This document shows positions 12,303 through 24,221 of a DNA stretch of 64,000 nucleotides, piece by piece. Both the position numbers and the translations under genes were made by a program. The first letter of the stretch is position 1. Every line of letters starts with the position of its first letter. The DNA comes from Oncomelania hupensis (lineage: Eukaryota; Mollusca; Gastropoda; Littorinimorpha; Pomatiopsidae). Location of the stretch: positions 12,317,312-12,381,311 of the forward strand of contig CM072512.1 of assembly GCA_036898135.1 (NCBI GenBank), written 5' to 3'. The notes below the pieces were generated by a model. It made no database searches. It was not told the origin of the DNA and saw nothing but the letters and a program-made list of their open reading frames with translations.

Positions 12303-12559
12303 TATGCCACGAAGCTTCAGAGTGAGCGAGCTATGCTGACTAGAGATCTACGACCTAAGAAGAAATAATACCATGTGCCAGGCGACAGGCCATTATAGGC
12401 TGCTCTTGGCACTGTGAATTAAAATCACAGAAAAGCAATTCCGCCAATGTAAGGATTGCAATACGTTTAGTTTCATGCAAAGGCAGTCATATGTACAAAA
12501 GGTTATCAGCAATGTTTAATAGGGACTTACTTTTCAACCACTCTGTAGATTTTGTTTCG

Positions 12560-12873
12560 TGTAAGACAAGCCATTGGACAACACGATGACCTGCTCACAG
12601 TGGTGAAACAACGGAAACTCCGATGGTATGGCCACGTCACCAGATCATCAGGTCTTGCAAAGACCACCCTGCAAGGCACAGTGCTAGGAGGTAGAAGAAG
12701 AGGGAGGCCGAAAAAGAGGTGGGAGGACAACATTCGAGAATGGACTGGTTTGACACTGAGCGAAACAATCAGGGTTGCTGAGGACAGGGAAAAATGGAGC
12801 ACGCTGGTTAAACGATCATTTGTGGCGCCCCTACGACCTCCGAGTTATGGGATAGGATAGGATAGGATAGAAT
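12560..12873 (+). mobile_element. RTE-like LINE, 3' end, copy L3 (open frame)
   Basis: An uninterrupted frame runs from the AIGQHDDLLTVVKQRKLRWY region through GGRRRGRPKKRWEDN to PLRPPSYGIG and a stop. A (GGATA)n tail follows at once. It is the least damaged C-terminus of the family here, but it is 5'-truncated and lacks the catalytic domains. Confidence 0.88.
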
Positions 12874-13159
12874 AGGAAGATCGTGAAGATGAGAACGATG
12901 TCCAAGATCACATATAAAAGTCAAAGCAAACGAGTTAACACGAGACAAATGGCAGCAGACTACACACACATTATCAATTCATGTCCTTGGGCTAAAAGCT
13001 TCATCAAGTGCAAAGAGTTGAAAGCCAGCTGAGACATACAATTTAACATCCCAGATAATATTGCAGCATTATGTGACCTATTTCTTGGAAGAACTTTGTA
13101 GGGATGAACATATAAGTTATGAATGCCAAAGAATGTGGCTCTACACTGCTCAAAATTTA

Positions 13160-13468
13160 CTGGTAAAGCTGTGCCCCGTAGTTTTTGGGTCGTTGGGGAG
13201 GGAAGCGTTTGGAGCCTTCCTCTTCTCTAGGCCAGCTTAATGAGGGCGGTGTGTCGGTCTCCTCTCCCTCGCTGCTTTACCCTCCTCGGTTGTAAACAGA
13301 TTAGCTTACCCATTCACAGCTGAGTGGACAAGGGTACCTCGTGCGCTTGTTTCAATCTGTTTGTGTAGTTTGGTGGTTGTTTTCAGGCATGGTTCCCCAT
13401 CCAAGAACCAACGCTGCCCAACGTTGTTAACATTGAACATTGCCCAACGCACTACACTACCGCGCCAT
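13160..13468 (-). mobile_element. Composite tRNA/5S-like SINE, copy 2 (diverged)
   Basis: On the minus strand a tRNA-like start (GGCGCGGTAGTGTAGTGCG) is followed by GGTTCTTGGATGGGGAACC, which resembles the 5S rRNA internal promoter C box. The body then shares the CAGCGAGGGAG and CTCATTA(C/A)GCTGGCC blocks with the clearer copy at 17719-18023. Confidence 0.65.
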
Positions 13469-13512
13469 CAAATAGTTAACAAAACAATGCTATATCAATA
13501 CCATTAGTATTA

Positions 13513-13601
13513 TTCCTATCCTATCCTATCCCGTAATTCAATGGTCGTTGGGGCACCACGGATTATCGTTTAACCAGCATACTCCATCTTTCTCTGTTCT
13601 C

Positions 13602-13602
<1 letters not shown>
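13513..13602 (-). mobile_element. RTE-like LINE, 3' tip only
   Basis: TCCTATCCTATCCCGTAA followed by the terminal codons of the family in reverse is abruptly replaced by an ATT array at about 13605. Only about 90 bases remain. Confidence 0.8.
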
Positions 13603-13604
<2 letters not shown>

Positions 13605-13681
<77 letters not shown>

Positions 13682-13685
13682 CATT

Positions 13686-13737
<52 letters not shown>

Positions 13738-13828
13738 CCATCACCTTCACCATCATCATCACCACCATCATTATCATCACCATCATCATTATCATCATCA
13801 TCATCATCATCACCATCATCATCATCAC
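13605..13828. repeat. (ATT)n-(ATC)n compound microsatellite
   Basis: About 75 bases of ATT repeats change to ATC/CATCAC repeats for a further 150 bases. The Ile- and Met-rich frames are artefacts. Confidence 0.97.
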
Positions 13829-13920
13829 GTAAGCAATAGACAGCAAAATAAATATAAGTATGGAAACGAACTATCTAACCTGAACTTAACTGTAAACCAG
13901 CGTGTTGGTGAAATAGTTAT

Positions 13921-13923
<3 letters not shown>

Positions 13924-13971
<48 letters not shown>

Positions 13972-13981
13972 CCTCTCTCTC

Positions 13982-14026
<45 letters not shown>
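13924..14026. repeat. (TC)n microsatellite
   Basis: TC repeats with a few CCC interruptions. Confidence 0.97.
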
Positions 14027-14030
<4 letters not shown>

Positions 14031-14509
14031 GTTTCTATGTTGTCTGTTTTGCCCGTTGTTTCAATGTGGGGTTGGTCAGTACAACGTGGCTGAGTGAGAC
14101 TATAGATGAATCCTTCTACCTCTCCGATAGAGGGAGTAAACCTCGTCGCAGCTACGCTGTACGGGGGTTGACCTAGAGAGTTTGACCGGCAAATCTGCTT
14201 CTGTGACATGCAGCGCCAAAGTGCCACCAGACCGCCAGACCGGCTCTGCTTTTCGTCTTTGATAACGCACACGCACAAATACACACACACACACACACAC
14301 ACACGCGCGCACACAAGTCTACACATACACCATAAATAATTTATCACGTGATTTATATTGATATAGATATATATATATTTTTTTTTTTTTTGGGGGGGGG
14401 GGGGAGAGAGGGGGGGCACACAAGACCACACGCGCGCGCGCTTACACGGTAGGAGTGAATGTTTTACATTAGTATATTAAATCAATGGATGAACTGACCA
14501 ACACACACA

Positions 14510-14552
14510 CACCAACATTCGGCAACCCATATCTCTGAGCAAAGGTCGTTTT

Positions 14553-14595
<43 letters not shown>

Positions 14596-14735
14596 GAGTA
14601 ACCCATATCTCTGAGCAAAGGTCGTTTGTGACACACAAACACACCTGCGGGCGGCCGCTTACCTCTACAGATGCACACAACCGTACACGTAAGACAACCC
14701 ATATCTCTGATTACAAAGGTCGCAGTTAGAACCAG
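14510..14735. repeat. Three tandem units with an internal CA array
   Basis: The block AACCCATATCTCTGA..AAAGGTCG recurs starting near 14525, 14600 and 14697. (AC)n tracts separate the first two units, with a long pure array at 14553-14592. It looks like a minisatellite whose unit ends in a microsatellite. Confidence 0.75.
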
Positions 14736-14799
14736 ACCTTACGCAGGTTATATAAGCTTGAAGAGAGAAGGAAGGGCGGAGAGAGAAGAGGAAGACACA

Positions 14800-14803
14800 G
14801 AGG

Positions 14804-14863
<60 letters not shown>

Positions 14864-15009
14864 GGGGTGGAGTTTAGGGAACAATCACACTTTAACAGAG
14901 ACAAGAGACAGAGATAGACGGAGAGAGAGAAAGACAGAGAGAGGGAGAGAGAAAGAGGGAGAGAGAGAAATTGAAAACTGGTACGCTTACAATTATACAC
15001 ATTATTTAT

Positions 15010-15073
<64 letters not shown>

Positions 15074-15200
15074 GAGGGAGGAGAACGTTTTTCGAAAACT
15101 AAAGAAGTTAATTTAAAATTATTAATTACATACATAAATGAATAAATAAATAAGTAATAGATTCATTCTAAACAAATAAATAAAATGAAATAAATAATTA

Positions 15201-15266
<66 letters not shown>

Positions 15267-15403
15267 GAAAGGGAGGGAGGAGAACGTTTTTCGAAAACTA
15301 AAGAAGTTAATTTAAAATTATTAATTACATACATAAATGAATAAATAAATAAGTAATAGATTCATTCTAAACAAATAAATAAAATGAAATAAATAATTAA
15401 TTT

Positions 15404-15500
<97 letters not shown>
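14800..15500. repeat. GA arrays enclosing a 199-bp tandem duplication
   Basis: Pure GA arrays occupy about 14806-14860, 15013-15068, 15206-15263 and 15406-15499. The AT-rich segment starting GGGAGGGAGGAGAACG at 15072 repeats at 15271, an offset of 199 bases, almost without change. Each copy ends in a GA array. Confidence 0.9.
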
Positions 15501-15502
<2 letters not shown>

Positions 15503-15554
15503 AAATATTCTTAACTATGAGAATTCCCCACATTTTAGTTTTCACATTTTCGCC

Positions 15555-15918
15555 GATAGCTTTGTCTGGATTGGAACAATGAGACACACTAAAAATGGAA
15601 ACATCAACAAAAGAGAACACAACTACAGACAACATAAATCATCGTCATGTCCTGGTCAAAACTGCCATTTAATCAGAGTACAACCCTAAATACTCCACAG
15701 TCCAGGACAGGGGGAACAGGATGTAGGTATGTAGAACATTAACGGCGGAGTCTCTCAGTACAGGTATTAAAATTAGGGCAACACGTAATCACAGTTTGTT
15801 GCGCCATTTCAACATTTTGAAACTAAGAATGTCAGTCCAGGTATGAAGGCGATGGATATATGGTAAATAGAGCACGAATGTGTTTTGGGCTATGGGAGTT
15901 GCCAAATACAAATGATCC
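15555..15918 (+). repeat. Left 364-bp flanking direct repeat of a LINE insertion
   Basis: The segment begins GATAGCTTTGTCTGG and ends CAAATACAAATGATCC. It recurs with scattered substitutions at 16592-16955, exactly 364 bases in each copy, on the other side of a truncated LINE. Confidence 0.9.
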
Positions 15919-16591
15919 TATCCTATCCTATCCTATCCCGTAACTCGAAGGTCGTAGGGGCACCACAGATGTCATTTAACCAGTGTACTCCCTCTTTCTC
16001 TGTCCTCAACAACCCTCATGGCTTCGCTCAGTGTCAAACCATCCCATTCTCGAATGTTGTCCTGCCACCTCTTTTTCGGCCTCCCTCTTCTTCTACCTCC
16101 TTGCACTGTGCTTTGCAGGATGGTCTTTGCAAGGCCTGATGCTTTGGTGACGTGGCCATACATCGGAGTTTCCGTTTCTTCACCACTGTTAGCATGCCAT
16201 CGTGTTTTCCAATGGCTTGTGTGATGGTCTGTCGGACTTCGTCGTTGGTGATGTGCTGGGTTTAGGAAATGCCCAGAAGACTTCTGTAGCACCTCATCTC
16301 CATGCTTTGTATTCTTCGTTGGAGATCTGCTGTGAGGGTCCATGTTTCGCAAGCGTATAGGAAGATAAAGATGACAAGGGAGCGCAGCAGTCTTACCTTG
16401 GAATGTAGACTGATGGTCCTGTCTTTCCAAATGGGCTTCAACCTTGCCAGGGCAGCAGTTGTTTGTGCGATCCTGGAGAGGACTTCCTGTCGGGACCCAT
16501 TGTCTGATACAATGGCTCCTAAATATTTGAAGTTATGCACTATGTTGAGGGATTGGCCTTGGAGTTTGATGTCCGTGTTGATGCCATTGGC
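15919..16591 (-). mobile_element. RTE-like LINE, copy L4, between 364-bp repeats
   Basis: Two overlapping minus-strand frames (16591-16262 and 16430-15972) read the family in order: an HNFKYLGAIVSDNGSRQEV segment, AALARLKPIWKDRTISLHSK, FLYACETWTLTADLQRRIQS, a lesion, then the YGHVTKASGLAKTILQ and GGRRRGRPKKRWQDN C-terminus. A (TATCC)n tail closes the 3' end. It is 5'-truncated after the reverse-transcriptase palm, and at least one frameshift makes it a pseudogene. Confidence 0.88.
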
Positions 16592-16955
16592 GATAGCTTT
16601 GTCAGGATTGGAACAATGAGACGCACTAAAAATGGAAACAGTAACAAACTTGAACACAACTACAGACAACATAAATCATCGTCATGTCCTGGTCAAAACT
16701 GCCACTTAATAAGGGTACAACCCTATATACACCACAGTCCAGGACAGAGGGAACAGGATGTAGGTATGTAGAACATTAACGGCAGGAGTCTCTCAGTACA
16801 GGTATTAAAATGAAGGCAATACGTCATCACTGTTTGTTGCGCCATTTCAACGTTTGAAACCATGAATGTCAGTCTAGGAATTAAGGCGATAGATATATGG
16901 TAAACAGAGCACGTGCGTGTTTTGGGCGATGTGAGTTGCCAAATACAAATGATCC
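16592..16955 (+). repeat. Right 364-bp flanking direct repeat
   Basis: This partner of 15555-15918 begins GATAGCTTTGTCAGG and ends CAAATACAAATGATCC, where it passes into unrelated DNA (ATGAACCAATAATTG). Substitutions between the two copies show that the duplication is not recent. Confidence 0.9.
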
Positions 16956-17214
16956 ATGAACCAATAATTGAATTTGTAACGCGCACGCTTAAAACAGCTG
17001 CCTTGTGGTAGCGCGTGAAACATAAATAACATAATATACATACAATGAAGCAAATGAACAATTAATTCAGACTTGAAAGGCGTGATCCAACATGCGTATC
17101 AGTCGTTAATGTATCTGCAAAAGTAAAAATTATGAATTTATGCCCAGCACTATCTTAGGTCACAGAATGTTTATGAATTTACATGATTCGACTAGATGTC
17201 GCCAGAAAGACCTG

Positions 17215-17416
17215 GAACATTCGATAATAAACAAGTAATTCCAGAAAATTCTCCTCGCTACTACAACAATATCGACCAAAGATTATCAACATTATACAAA
17301 GCTTTTTCTAGCATCAGCGCAGAATCAAATCAAAGGTAAATACACGATATTATCGAACGCTTTGCAAGCAAAATCAAATGTTCGAAACTATTGCATCCAT
17401 CTCCATCGTAACAGGC
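17215..17416 (+). mobile_element. LTR family C, 3' fragment
   Basis: The block from ATATCGACCAAAGATTATCAAC to ATCGTAACA aligns with the last third of the solo LTR at 25048-25622, including the ATCAAAGGTAAATACAC motif. Confidence 0.6.
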
Positions 17417-17718
17417 AAAAGTGTGCTTTGACCACAAAAATTAAATTCTGTGCGACGGACTAACAAAATGACCCATCTGACTGACAATCTGTCTGCTACT
17501 GAAGGATGGCCCATGATTTGAAGTATACCTGTATTCTAAAACTCAACAAAATCACTTCAGCCGTTGTTGAGATATGGAGCAAAACGTGTTTGGCAATTAA
17601 ATGACCCCAGTGACCTTGAACTTTGCGGTACAGCAAATATGATGGCCCGAGAGGCAGACCACTAACCTAGGTAATGTTTCAATGAAGTTTGGTCAAAATC
17701 CGTTCAGTGCTTCTTGAG

Positions 17719-18023
17719 GTAAAGGTAAAAGGTAAAGGTAGTCCCATAGCCTTGTGGCCGTAGGGGAGCGTGATGTTGGAGATCACACTTATCTTGGGCC
17801 AGCGTAATGAGGGTGGTGCCCCTCTCTCTCCCTCGCTGCTTTACCTTCCCCACCCTTAAGAGAGTAGGTACTCAGTCACAGTTGAGTCAACTGGGGGCGT
17901 TGTTATTTGTCGCTTCACGTTTTGCGGTCACCCATCCAAGTGCTAACCGCACTGGACGGTGCTTAACTTGCGACACAGTAGCGAGTGCTCCAACCACTGC
18001 GCTATCCGACACCCCGACACATA
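17719..18023 (-). mobile_element. Composite tRNA/5S-like SINE, copy 1
   Basis: On the minus strand the 305-bp element starts with a tRNA-like GTCGGATAGCGCAGTGG. It continues into AAGTTAAGCACCGTCCAG and then TTAGCACTTGGATGGG, closely matching the A-box and C-box region of animal 5S rRNA. The body ends in a (TTTACC)n tail. A 10-bp target duplication, GCTTCTTGAG, flanks it at 17709-17718 and 18024-18033. The A box, B-like and 5S boxes suggest a polymerase III promoter of mixed origin. Confidence 0.85.
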
Positions 18024-18164
18024 GCTTCTTGAGCTATAGCTTAAAATGGACCGACAGACCAACAGACAGACCGACCGACGTTTGTCTCGTTCTGATTCCC
18101 TCCGACTATTCTGAAGTATTTCTAGATAAGTTGGGGAATCCAAAATGCAAGCATCTTCGTATAC

Positions 18165-18471
18165 TCCTTCGGATGAGAGTATAAACCGAGGTCTAGTCTG
18201 TGTCGCATACATTCCATCATAACGGACTTTAAAGATCCTGACGCTCATGTCCTAGACGGGTGAGTGCCGGTGACAAGAACACACCCAGCATGCACCTAGG
18301 TCGTTCTCCCCCTATCCCTGGCTGCCCAGGATTGTGCTCAGTTGTCCGGAGCGTTATGACGGTGCGCCCAAAGGCTGCAAGTTGGCGCCTCGGGCGGCTT
18401 GAGTTAGATCCTGTTTCGGTCAGCGCCTTGAGCAGCTCTTGAGCTGGAAAAGCGCTATATAAGAACGAATA

Positions 18472-18564
<93 letters not shown>

Positions 18565-18610
18565 CATAATAATCATAATAATCATAATAATCATAATAAT
18601 AATAATCATC
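18165..18610 (+). mobile_element. SINE-I, 5'-truncated, long (AAT)n tail
   Basis: It starts at CTTCGGATGAGAGTATAAACC, runs through GACTTTAAAGATCCTGACGC and AAAAGCGCTATATAAGAACG, and ends in a roughly 130-bp AAT array with CAT interruptions. The tRNA head is lacking. Confidence 0.88.
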
Positions 18611-18679
18611 CCCTGTACGCTTATTGTGTCCGGAGACGTTAATTTTATTCCAAAAAAAAAAAATAATAAAAAAATAAAA

Positions 18680-18766
<87 letters not shown>
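18680..18766. repeat. (AAT)n microsatellite
   Basis: A near-perfect AAT array follows A-rich sequence. The poly-Asn frame is an artefact. Confidence 0.97.
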
Positions 18767-18767
<1 letters not shown>

Positions 18768-19350
18768 TCATGTTTACTAGCTGCGCTGACAAGACTGGTT
18801 CAGCGGTCCATGCGGTCAGTTTGTATCTGAGGCGTTGTGGGTTTGACCTTTACACACTTCAGCTAAGCAAACTCTTCTGCGCAGCCTTGCGTATCAGGTA
18901 ACCTGACCAGTGCCTTGAGAAGCTCTGTGAGCGCGATTGAAGCACAATTTCCTTTACAGCAAATTATTGATGGAAAGGCAGGTGTTTTGATTTTGACAGA
19001 TTGTCGCTCGAAGCCTAAAGTCCACAAAAACGTGCGAAACACACAGCGTAGCTGAGAGACTAGTCGAGGCTTACGTTAGACGCTTCACTATAGTCGTGAG
19101 GGGCGCTCTGCGAATCCCAGCAAGGCTGTGCGTGTGTGCAAAACATGTCGCAAATTCATTTTCCGTAAACAAGGGAACACTGCCTTACAACACCTGAAGG
19201 TAATCGCTCCAAAACAGCTGCAGTGTCTTGTCAACGATCACGTTTTCTAATGATGGATGTTCCGACTCTATTAGTGTCGTCAAAGTACGAACAGGTTTCT
19301 TATAGATTGTTGTTATGCATTAAAATACTTGAAGATGTTGACAAAATAAC

Positions 19351-19397
19351 GAAGAAGAAGAAGAAGAAGAAGAAGAAGAAGAAGAAGAAGAAGAAGG
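19351..19397. repeat. (AAG)n microsatellite
   Basis: About 15 AAG units. Confidence 0.95.
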
Positions 19398-19399
19398 TT

Positions 19400-20900
19400 G
19401 AGTGTTTTATTGATGGAAGCGTTAAAGTGGTGTGGTTATAGAAGTCCCTTTGTAAAATATTTCTTTGCGATTTTTTTCGGTATGTTTTTACCACTTTCAC
19501 CTACATATTTTTTTATATGAAAGCATATTTTCTAAATAATCATTTGTTTACAAACAATGTAAGATTCCTCAAAATAATTTTTTTCCAAAAATAACTTATC
19601 ATTTCCCTAAACAATACATTGTTTAGGTAAATAAATCATGATATAAGTAATTAAGGTGTTGTTGCTAAATAAGGAATTATTTACCTATATAATGCATTAT
19701 TTAACAATTTGTATGAAATAATGTTTTATTTAGATGTTGCTAAACAATGCAATATTTACGTCAACAATTCATTGTTTAGGGACTGCAATTTTCATTATTT
19801 AAGGGATTCCAGGATTCGCTTGAAAACTTCGTTTTTATACTTTGCTTTCTATAATTAAATGCAAAGTCTTTCCAAAGATTGTGTATCCAAACTTTGTGTT
19901 ATTTCTTTTTCAACATAAACCACTCACCAAATTCGAAGATAAAACGTCTGTAACGTCCCAAACATAAACGAAAGGTCAAGGTCAGTTTTGTGCGGGAGTT
20001 TTCCGAGTTTTCAGACTCTGTCAGAAGAAAAAAAAAGCTTTCTTTTTACGCAGAGATATATTTAGAAGCAGAGGCAGTAGTAGGAGTGTTAAAATGTTAT
20101 TTTAAAAAAAAACTTGAATCAATACTTCTGCTATTTTTTTCTCACAAGATCGTTGTTAACTGGCGAGTTTTCCCAGTTTTACTTAGTCTAAACGCGTCCT
20201 CCCCTCCCCCCTCTCTTTCTTCTTTAGAACCGTACTCGGGTTAACGCATGCCCTAACAAAGGTTAATTGTTTCCGGAGATTGCCGAGCTCGATTGAAAAT
20301 GAAAAGAAAACAAGAACAACAACAACGAGAATCCACTCCTACGTCACAAACTCTGAATGTCACTCCTGGTGTCGATACACAATGACCACTTGCCTTTGGT
20401 AAAAGCTGTCAGTGAATGTTAGATACCACACCTTGTGACTGGATACAATTCTGTGTCCCAGAGACAGCACACAATCTTGGGCTCATCTTGTACTCCACTT
20501 CTACGTCACCAACGGAAAACCCCGTTTTGCTGTTCTGGTATCGCGCTATGGGGTTTCACCCCAGGCGCTCGCATTCGGTACTGTCATTAATGAGACGGTT
20601 GGTGGCCGTCACTGACAGGTACTACAAACCTCACTACGATTAAATGTTATTAAAAAATTATAGGTGAGATCCATTTTAAGGATAAAATTCTTACAACGCA
20701 ATCGCTTCCGTCCTGATTTCTAAACTGCGAAGAAGATGACACGTAATCCGGTTCACAAATACGTTTGAAATTCTGCCCATAATGTTGGTTAGATGGCGAA
20801 TGAAAACAACAATAGGAGGGATAGTGAGCAACTAAATTTCCTAATAGATGCTGGAATCGGCATTATTATTGATCGTGGTGGGTCCTGAACATGGAGAAGA
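19400..20900. other. No gene seen; palindromic AT-rich motif cluster
   Basis: Between 19550 and 19790 the words CTAAACAATACATTGTTTAG, CTAAACAATGCAAT and ATTCATTGTTTAG recur, interleaved with TTATTTA.. stretches. The rest of the interval is ordinary sequence. A 75-residue frame at 20416-20643 matches no family I recognise. Confidence 0.5.
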
Positions 20901-21244
20901 AGAGACAGAAAGAGGAGGAGGAGGAGGAGGAGGAGGAGTAACAGTAGTAGACGAAGGAGAACAAAATCAAAGAATGAGGAAAAGGAGAAAAAGCCTGAAG
21001 GAGATGGAGAAAAAGATTGAAGAGACCCCCAAGGGCGGGGCGATAACGAAGTATACTGGATCCTTGATAGCACATAGGTCTACTTTGTTAAAGAGGAATG
21101 TTCGAGCAAATAAAAGAAAGGTATGTGTGGAGGTGGAGGTGTGTGTGTACGAGGACAGAGGGGAGAGAAGGGATTGTGTGGAGAGGGGAAGTGTAAGGTG
21201 TGTGTAAGGGAGGAGGGGGAGGTGAGGGAGGGTGAAAAACTTAC

Positions 21245-21285
21245 GTGACTTGATGGAGACGGAGTTGCCGTCATGACCAGTTTCA
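21245..21285 (-). other. Candidate 41-bp internal exon
   Basis: On the minus strand a TTGTGTGTTGTGCAG acceptor-like sequence precedes 41 bases that can read ETGHDGNSVSIKS. A consensus GTAAGTTTT donor follows. The peptide is not one I can assign, and no neighbouring exon is visible, so this is a splice-signal prediction only. Confidence 0.2.
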
Positions 21286-21377
21286 CTGCACAACACACAA
21301 CAAATACAAGTGGAAATCGTTCCGCACTTGATCAGCACTAGCCTACAGCAGTAAACAGAGTTGTCAATCACAACACG

Positions 21378-21452
21378 CATTCACGCACACACACTCACGC
21401 ACGCACGCACGCACACACACTCATACACGCACGCACGCACGCACGCACACGC
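21378..21452. repeat. (CACG)n/(CACA)n microsatellite
   Basis: Mixed ACGC and ACAC tetramers; the His/Thr frame is an artefact. Confidence 0.92.
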
Positions 21453-22570
21453 ACATACATATATACTTCAAAATGACATCAATCAATACAACTGTCCAAG
21501 TTTATCATCACCACTTATTCAGTTTCACGTGGGGCACACCTCCTTCCTTGTGTCCCAAATTAGCATCCATGACAACTAAACAATCGTACCATGCACACAG
21601 CGAATCTGAGACTCACCGAATACCTCTCCACGAGTATGCAAGTTTGGTCTGAGCTCTTATTTGTTTTTTTAAAAAGTGAGTATAAATTATCTCGTTTAAA
21701 TACTGTTCTCTTCTCAACCATCTTGGTCTGTCTTTCACACGGTTGCGTGGTTGTAATTATTTATTTGAACTATTCAGAACCTGGTCAAACAACACATGAG
21801 GAACATAGTTTTGCAAATCTGGCAGCAGGTAAAAATGATCATAACAGTTGTATAATTTTCAAGGAAATGCTTTTTGAAGGATTATTTAGTTCAGTCGTTA
21901 CCATTTTCATTTGAAAGAACAGGCCTGTTAAAGTTTAGACTCTGTTGCCACAAACTTCCGATTCAAACTCAAAGAGAAATAAATATGCTCTTCGTGTGAT
22001 CTAAATAAAATAGGTGATGAATTCCATTATTTGTTTATTCCATCCCCACCCCCCGTGTGCGTGGTGTACTGTTTTTGCATTGATTCAATTGTTCTTTCAC
22101 TGTTGAGATGACTGTTGTTTGTGTTTCAAAGTTCCAGTGTTAACCGAGAGTGGAACGTCAGTTAGCCTCCGCAAGTCTCGGCTACGCAGTCTATAGTATC
22201 AAACCAATGATAATGTAGAATGACTGTGATATTTCGACCCTTAGATAAAGAAATGTTAATGGGTTTTTTTTTCACTGCTACAACACATACTATGATTGTT
22301 GCTTCTTTAAAAAAGAAAAGAAACAAAGAAGTAAAGTCTTGTTGTATATTGAGCATTCCAGTTCAAATAGCTTGATGAATCAATGTGAAGCGAGCTTCAA
22401 TTAAACTGTGAGTAACTGAAATTAAAGAAATGAAATGAAATAAAAACAAAACAACACGAAACGAAACGAAATGTAACCGGCTCGGGCAAGGCGGAAACGA
22501 AATAAAATAATATAAAACAAAATAATATAATATGTTGCTAAGTTGTCCATCACTAGCACACATATCACCT

Positions 22571-23056
22571 CCGTCCCAAGGTAAGGCTGCTGCGCTCCCT
22601 TGTCATCTCCATCTTCCTGTACGCTTGCAAAACTTGGACCCCCCGAGAAGATCTACAACGAATAATATAAAGCATGGAGATGAGGTGCTACAGAAGACTT
22701 CTGGGCATTTCCTATACTCAGCACATCACCAATGAGACCAACAGACCATCACACAAGCCATTGGACAACACGATGACCTGCTCACAGTGGTGAAGAAAGG
22801 GAAACTCCGATGGTATGGCCACGTCACCAGAGCTTCAGGACTTGCAAAGACCATACTGCAAGGCACGGTGCAAGGAGGCAGAAAACGCGGGAGATAGAAA
22901 AAGAGGTGGGAGGACAACATTGGAGAATGGACTGGTTTGACACTGAGCGAAGCCATGAGGGTTGCTGAGGACAGAGAAAGATGGAGGAGTACCCTAGTTA
23001 AACGATCATCTGTGGTGCCCCATGGATTTCGAGTTACGGGATAGGATAGAATAGAA
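22571..23056 (+). mobile_element. RTE-like LINE, 3' end, copy L5
   Basis: It starts at CCCAAGGTAAGGCTGCTGCG as in copy L2, and covers the YGHVTRASGLAKTIL and KKRWEDN-equivalent regions. It ends GGGATAGGATAGAATAG. Stops and frameshifts are frequent, including a changed GGRRRGR region. Confidence 0.85.
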
Positions 23057-23611
23057 ATATAATATAGAATAAAATTTATTTCATTTTTAAAATTTATTAT
23101 TATTATTTTTTTAATATTACTTTGATTATTTAATTTTTATTTGGTTTTATTTCATATTATTTTATAATTGTTATCTTCTTTACCCCATCCAAGTAGCAAA
23201 TATCCTTTTTCCACACCTTCCTTTTACCTTTTAGTCTAACATCACTTTGGAGAATAGACGTTAAATGAAATAAACAAACAGCTGCTGATGTTTGAACAGT
23301 CATCAATCACCTTGACGAGAAAATAATCAAGGTATTTACTGATAATGTATTACTAAAGATAGCTAGAAATGTATGGCAAGTGCATCACTAGTACAGATTC
23401 ATTAATTATTAAAGCCGCTTGTGTAAGGATCGCACTGTCAGTGCAATATGCACAATGCTCCAGTTAAAGATAAAATAATTATCTTTAATTTAAAGGGCCC
23501 CTTGATGACAAACCAGGTGATGCCTTGTGACATTAACTTACTGCTTGTCTTGCTCAGCGGCAGTGTGTGTGTGTGTGTGCGTGCGTGTGAGGGTGTGTGT
23601 CCTTGGGCATG

Positions 23612-23900
23612 TAGAAACGACGTTACTCTGACATACACTTGAAACTCTACATACTTTATTTTGACTTTTTTTGACGGCCCCGTTATTTTGACCTCAAAAT
23701 AGTGTTCCGGTAGAGTTATAGCTGTTTTAGGCTTAGGGTTAGGTTAAGGGTTAGGGTTAGGTTTTGGGTTAAGGTTAGGGTTTATGGTCAGGGTTAGGGA
23801 TAGCTTCAAAAAATTGAAATGTCAAAATAATGTCAAAAAATGGGAAGTGTGTCAAAATAATGTATGTAGAGTTTCACAACAGTCATCACAACGTCGTTAC
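23612..23900. mobile_element. MITE-like element with telomere-like interior (TM1)
   Basis: The 27-base terminal block GAAACTCTACATACTTTATT.. at 23639-23665 is inverted at 23851-23877. Outer bases ACGACGTT and AACGTCGT extend the arms. The interior at 23733-23805 is a run of degenerate TTAGGG/TTAGG units. No transposase frame is present. Confidence 0.7.
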
Positions 23901-23904
23901 TAAC

Positions 23905-24050
23905 AAAAATGTGTGTTTAAACAGTGTTATCTGGACAAATCAGTGAACATCTACATAACTTGTATTGACATGCCTACTTGTTATGACGTCAGAAAAATGA
24001 TCCGTTAGGGTTAGGGCTAGATTAGGGTTAGGGTTAGAATTACTTACCTA
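23905..24050. repeat. Half copy of the telomere-like MITE family (TM2-type)
   Basis: From AACAGTGTTATCTGGAC through GATCCGTTAGGGTTAGGGC this aligns with the left half of the element at 50891-51157. It ends in TTAGGG repeats near 24040. Confidence 0.65.
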
Positions 24051-24221
24051 TTTAGTTGTTTCAGGATGTAATACTTAATTTCTTTGTTTAAACAATGTTT
24101 TATATGTGTTTTCTGTTTTACCTTTTACCTTTCAATAGTCTGTGATTGCCATGAGAAATAAATTAGTGCAATTTAAAATGTGTTTTGCTATATGCTATTT
24201 TCTTCCAAAGCATGTCTTTGT

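Noticed and set aside
13538..13846. Long poly-Ile/Met and poly-Ser/Leu/Arg frames over microsatellites here and throughout
   Set aside because: They are translations of ATT, ATC, TC, GA or GAA repeats, are open in several frames and have no family features.
14525..14730. CRISPR-like array
   Set aside because: Only three units with microsatellite spacers in eukaryotic DNA; no cas genes.
17930..18000. 5S rRNA gene
   Set aside because: Only the internal promoter-like part is similar; it is embedded in a 305-bp element with a (TTTACC)n tail and target duplication.
23733..24040. True chromosome-end telomere
   Set aside because: The TTAGGG units are degenerate, short and enclosed by inverted repeats with ordinary DNA on both sides.
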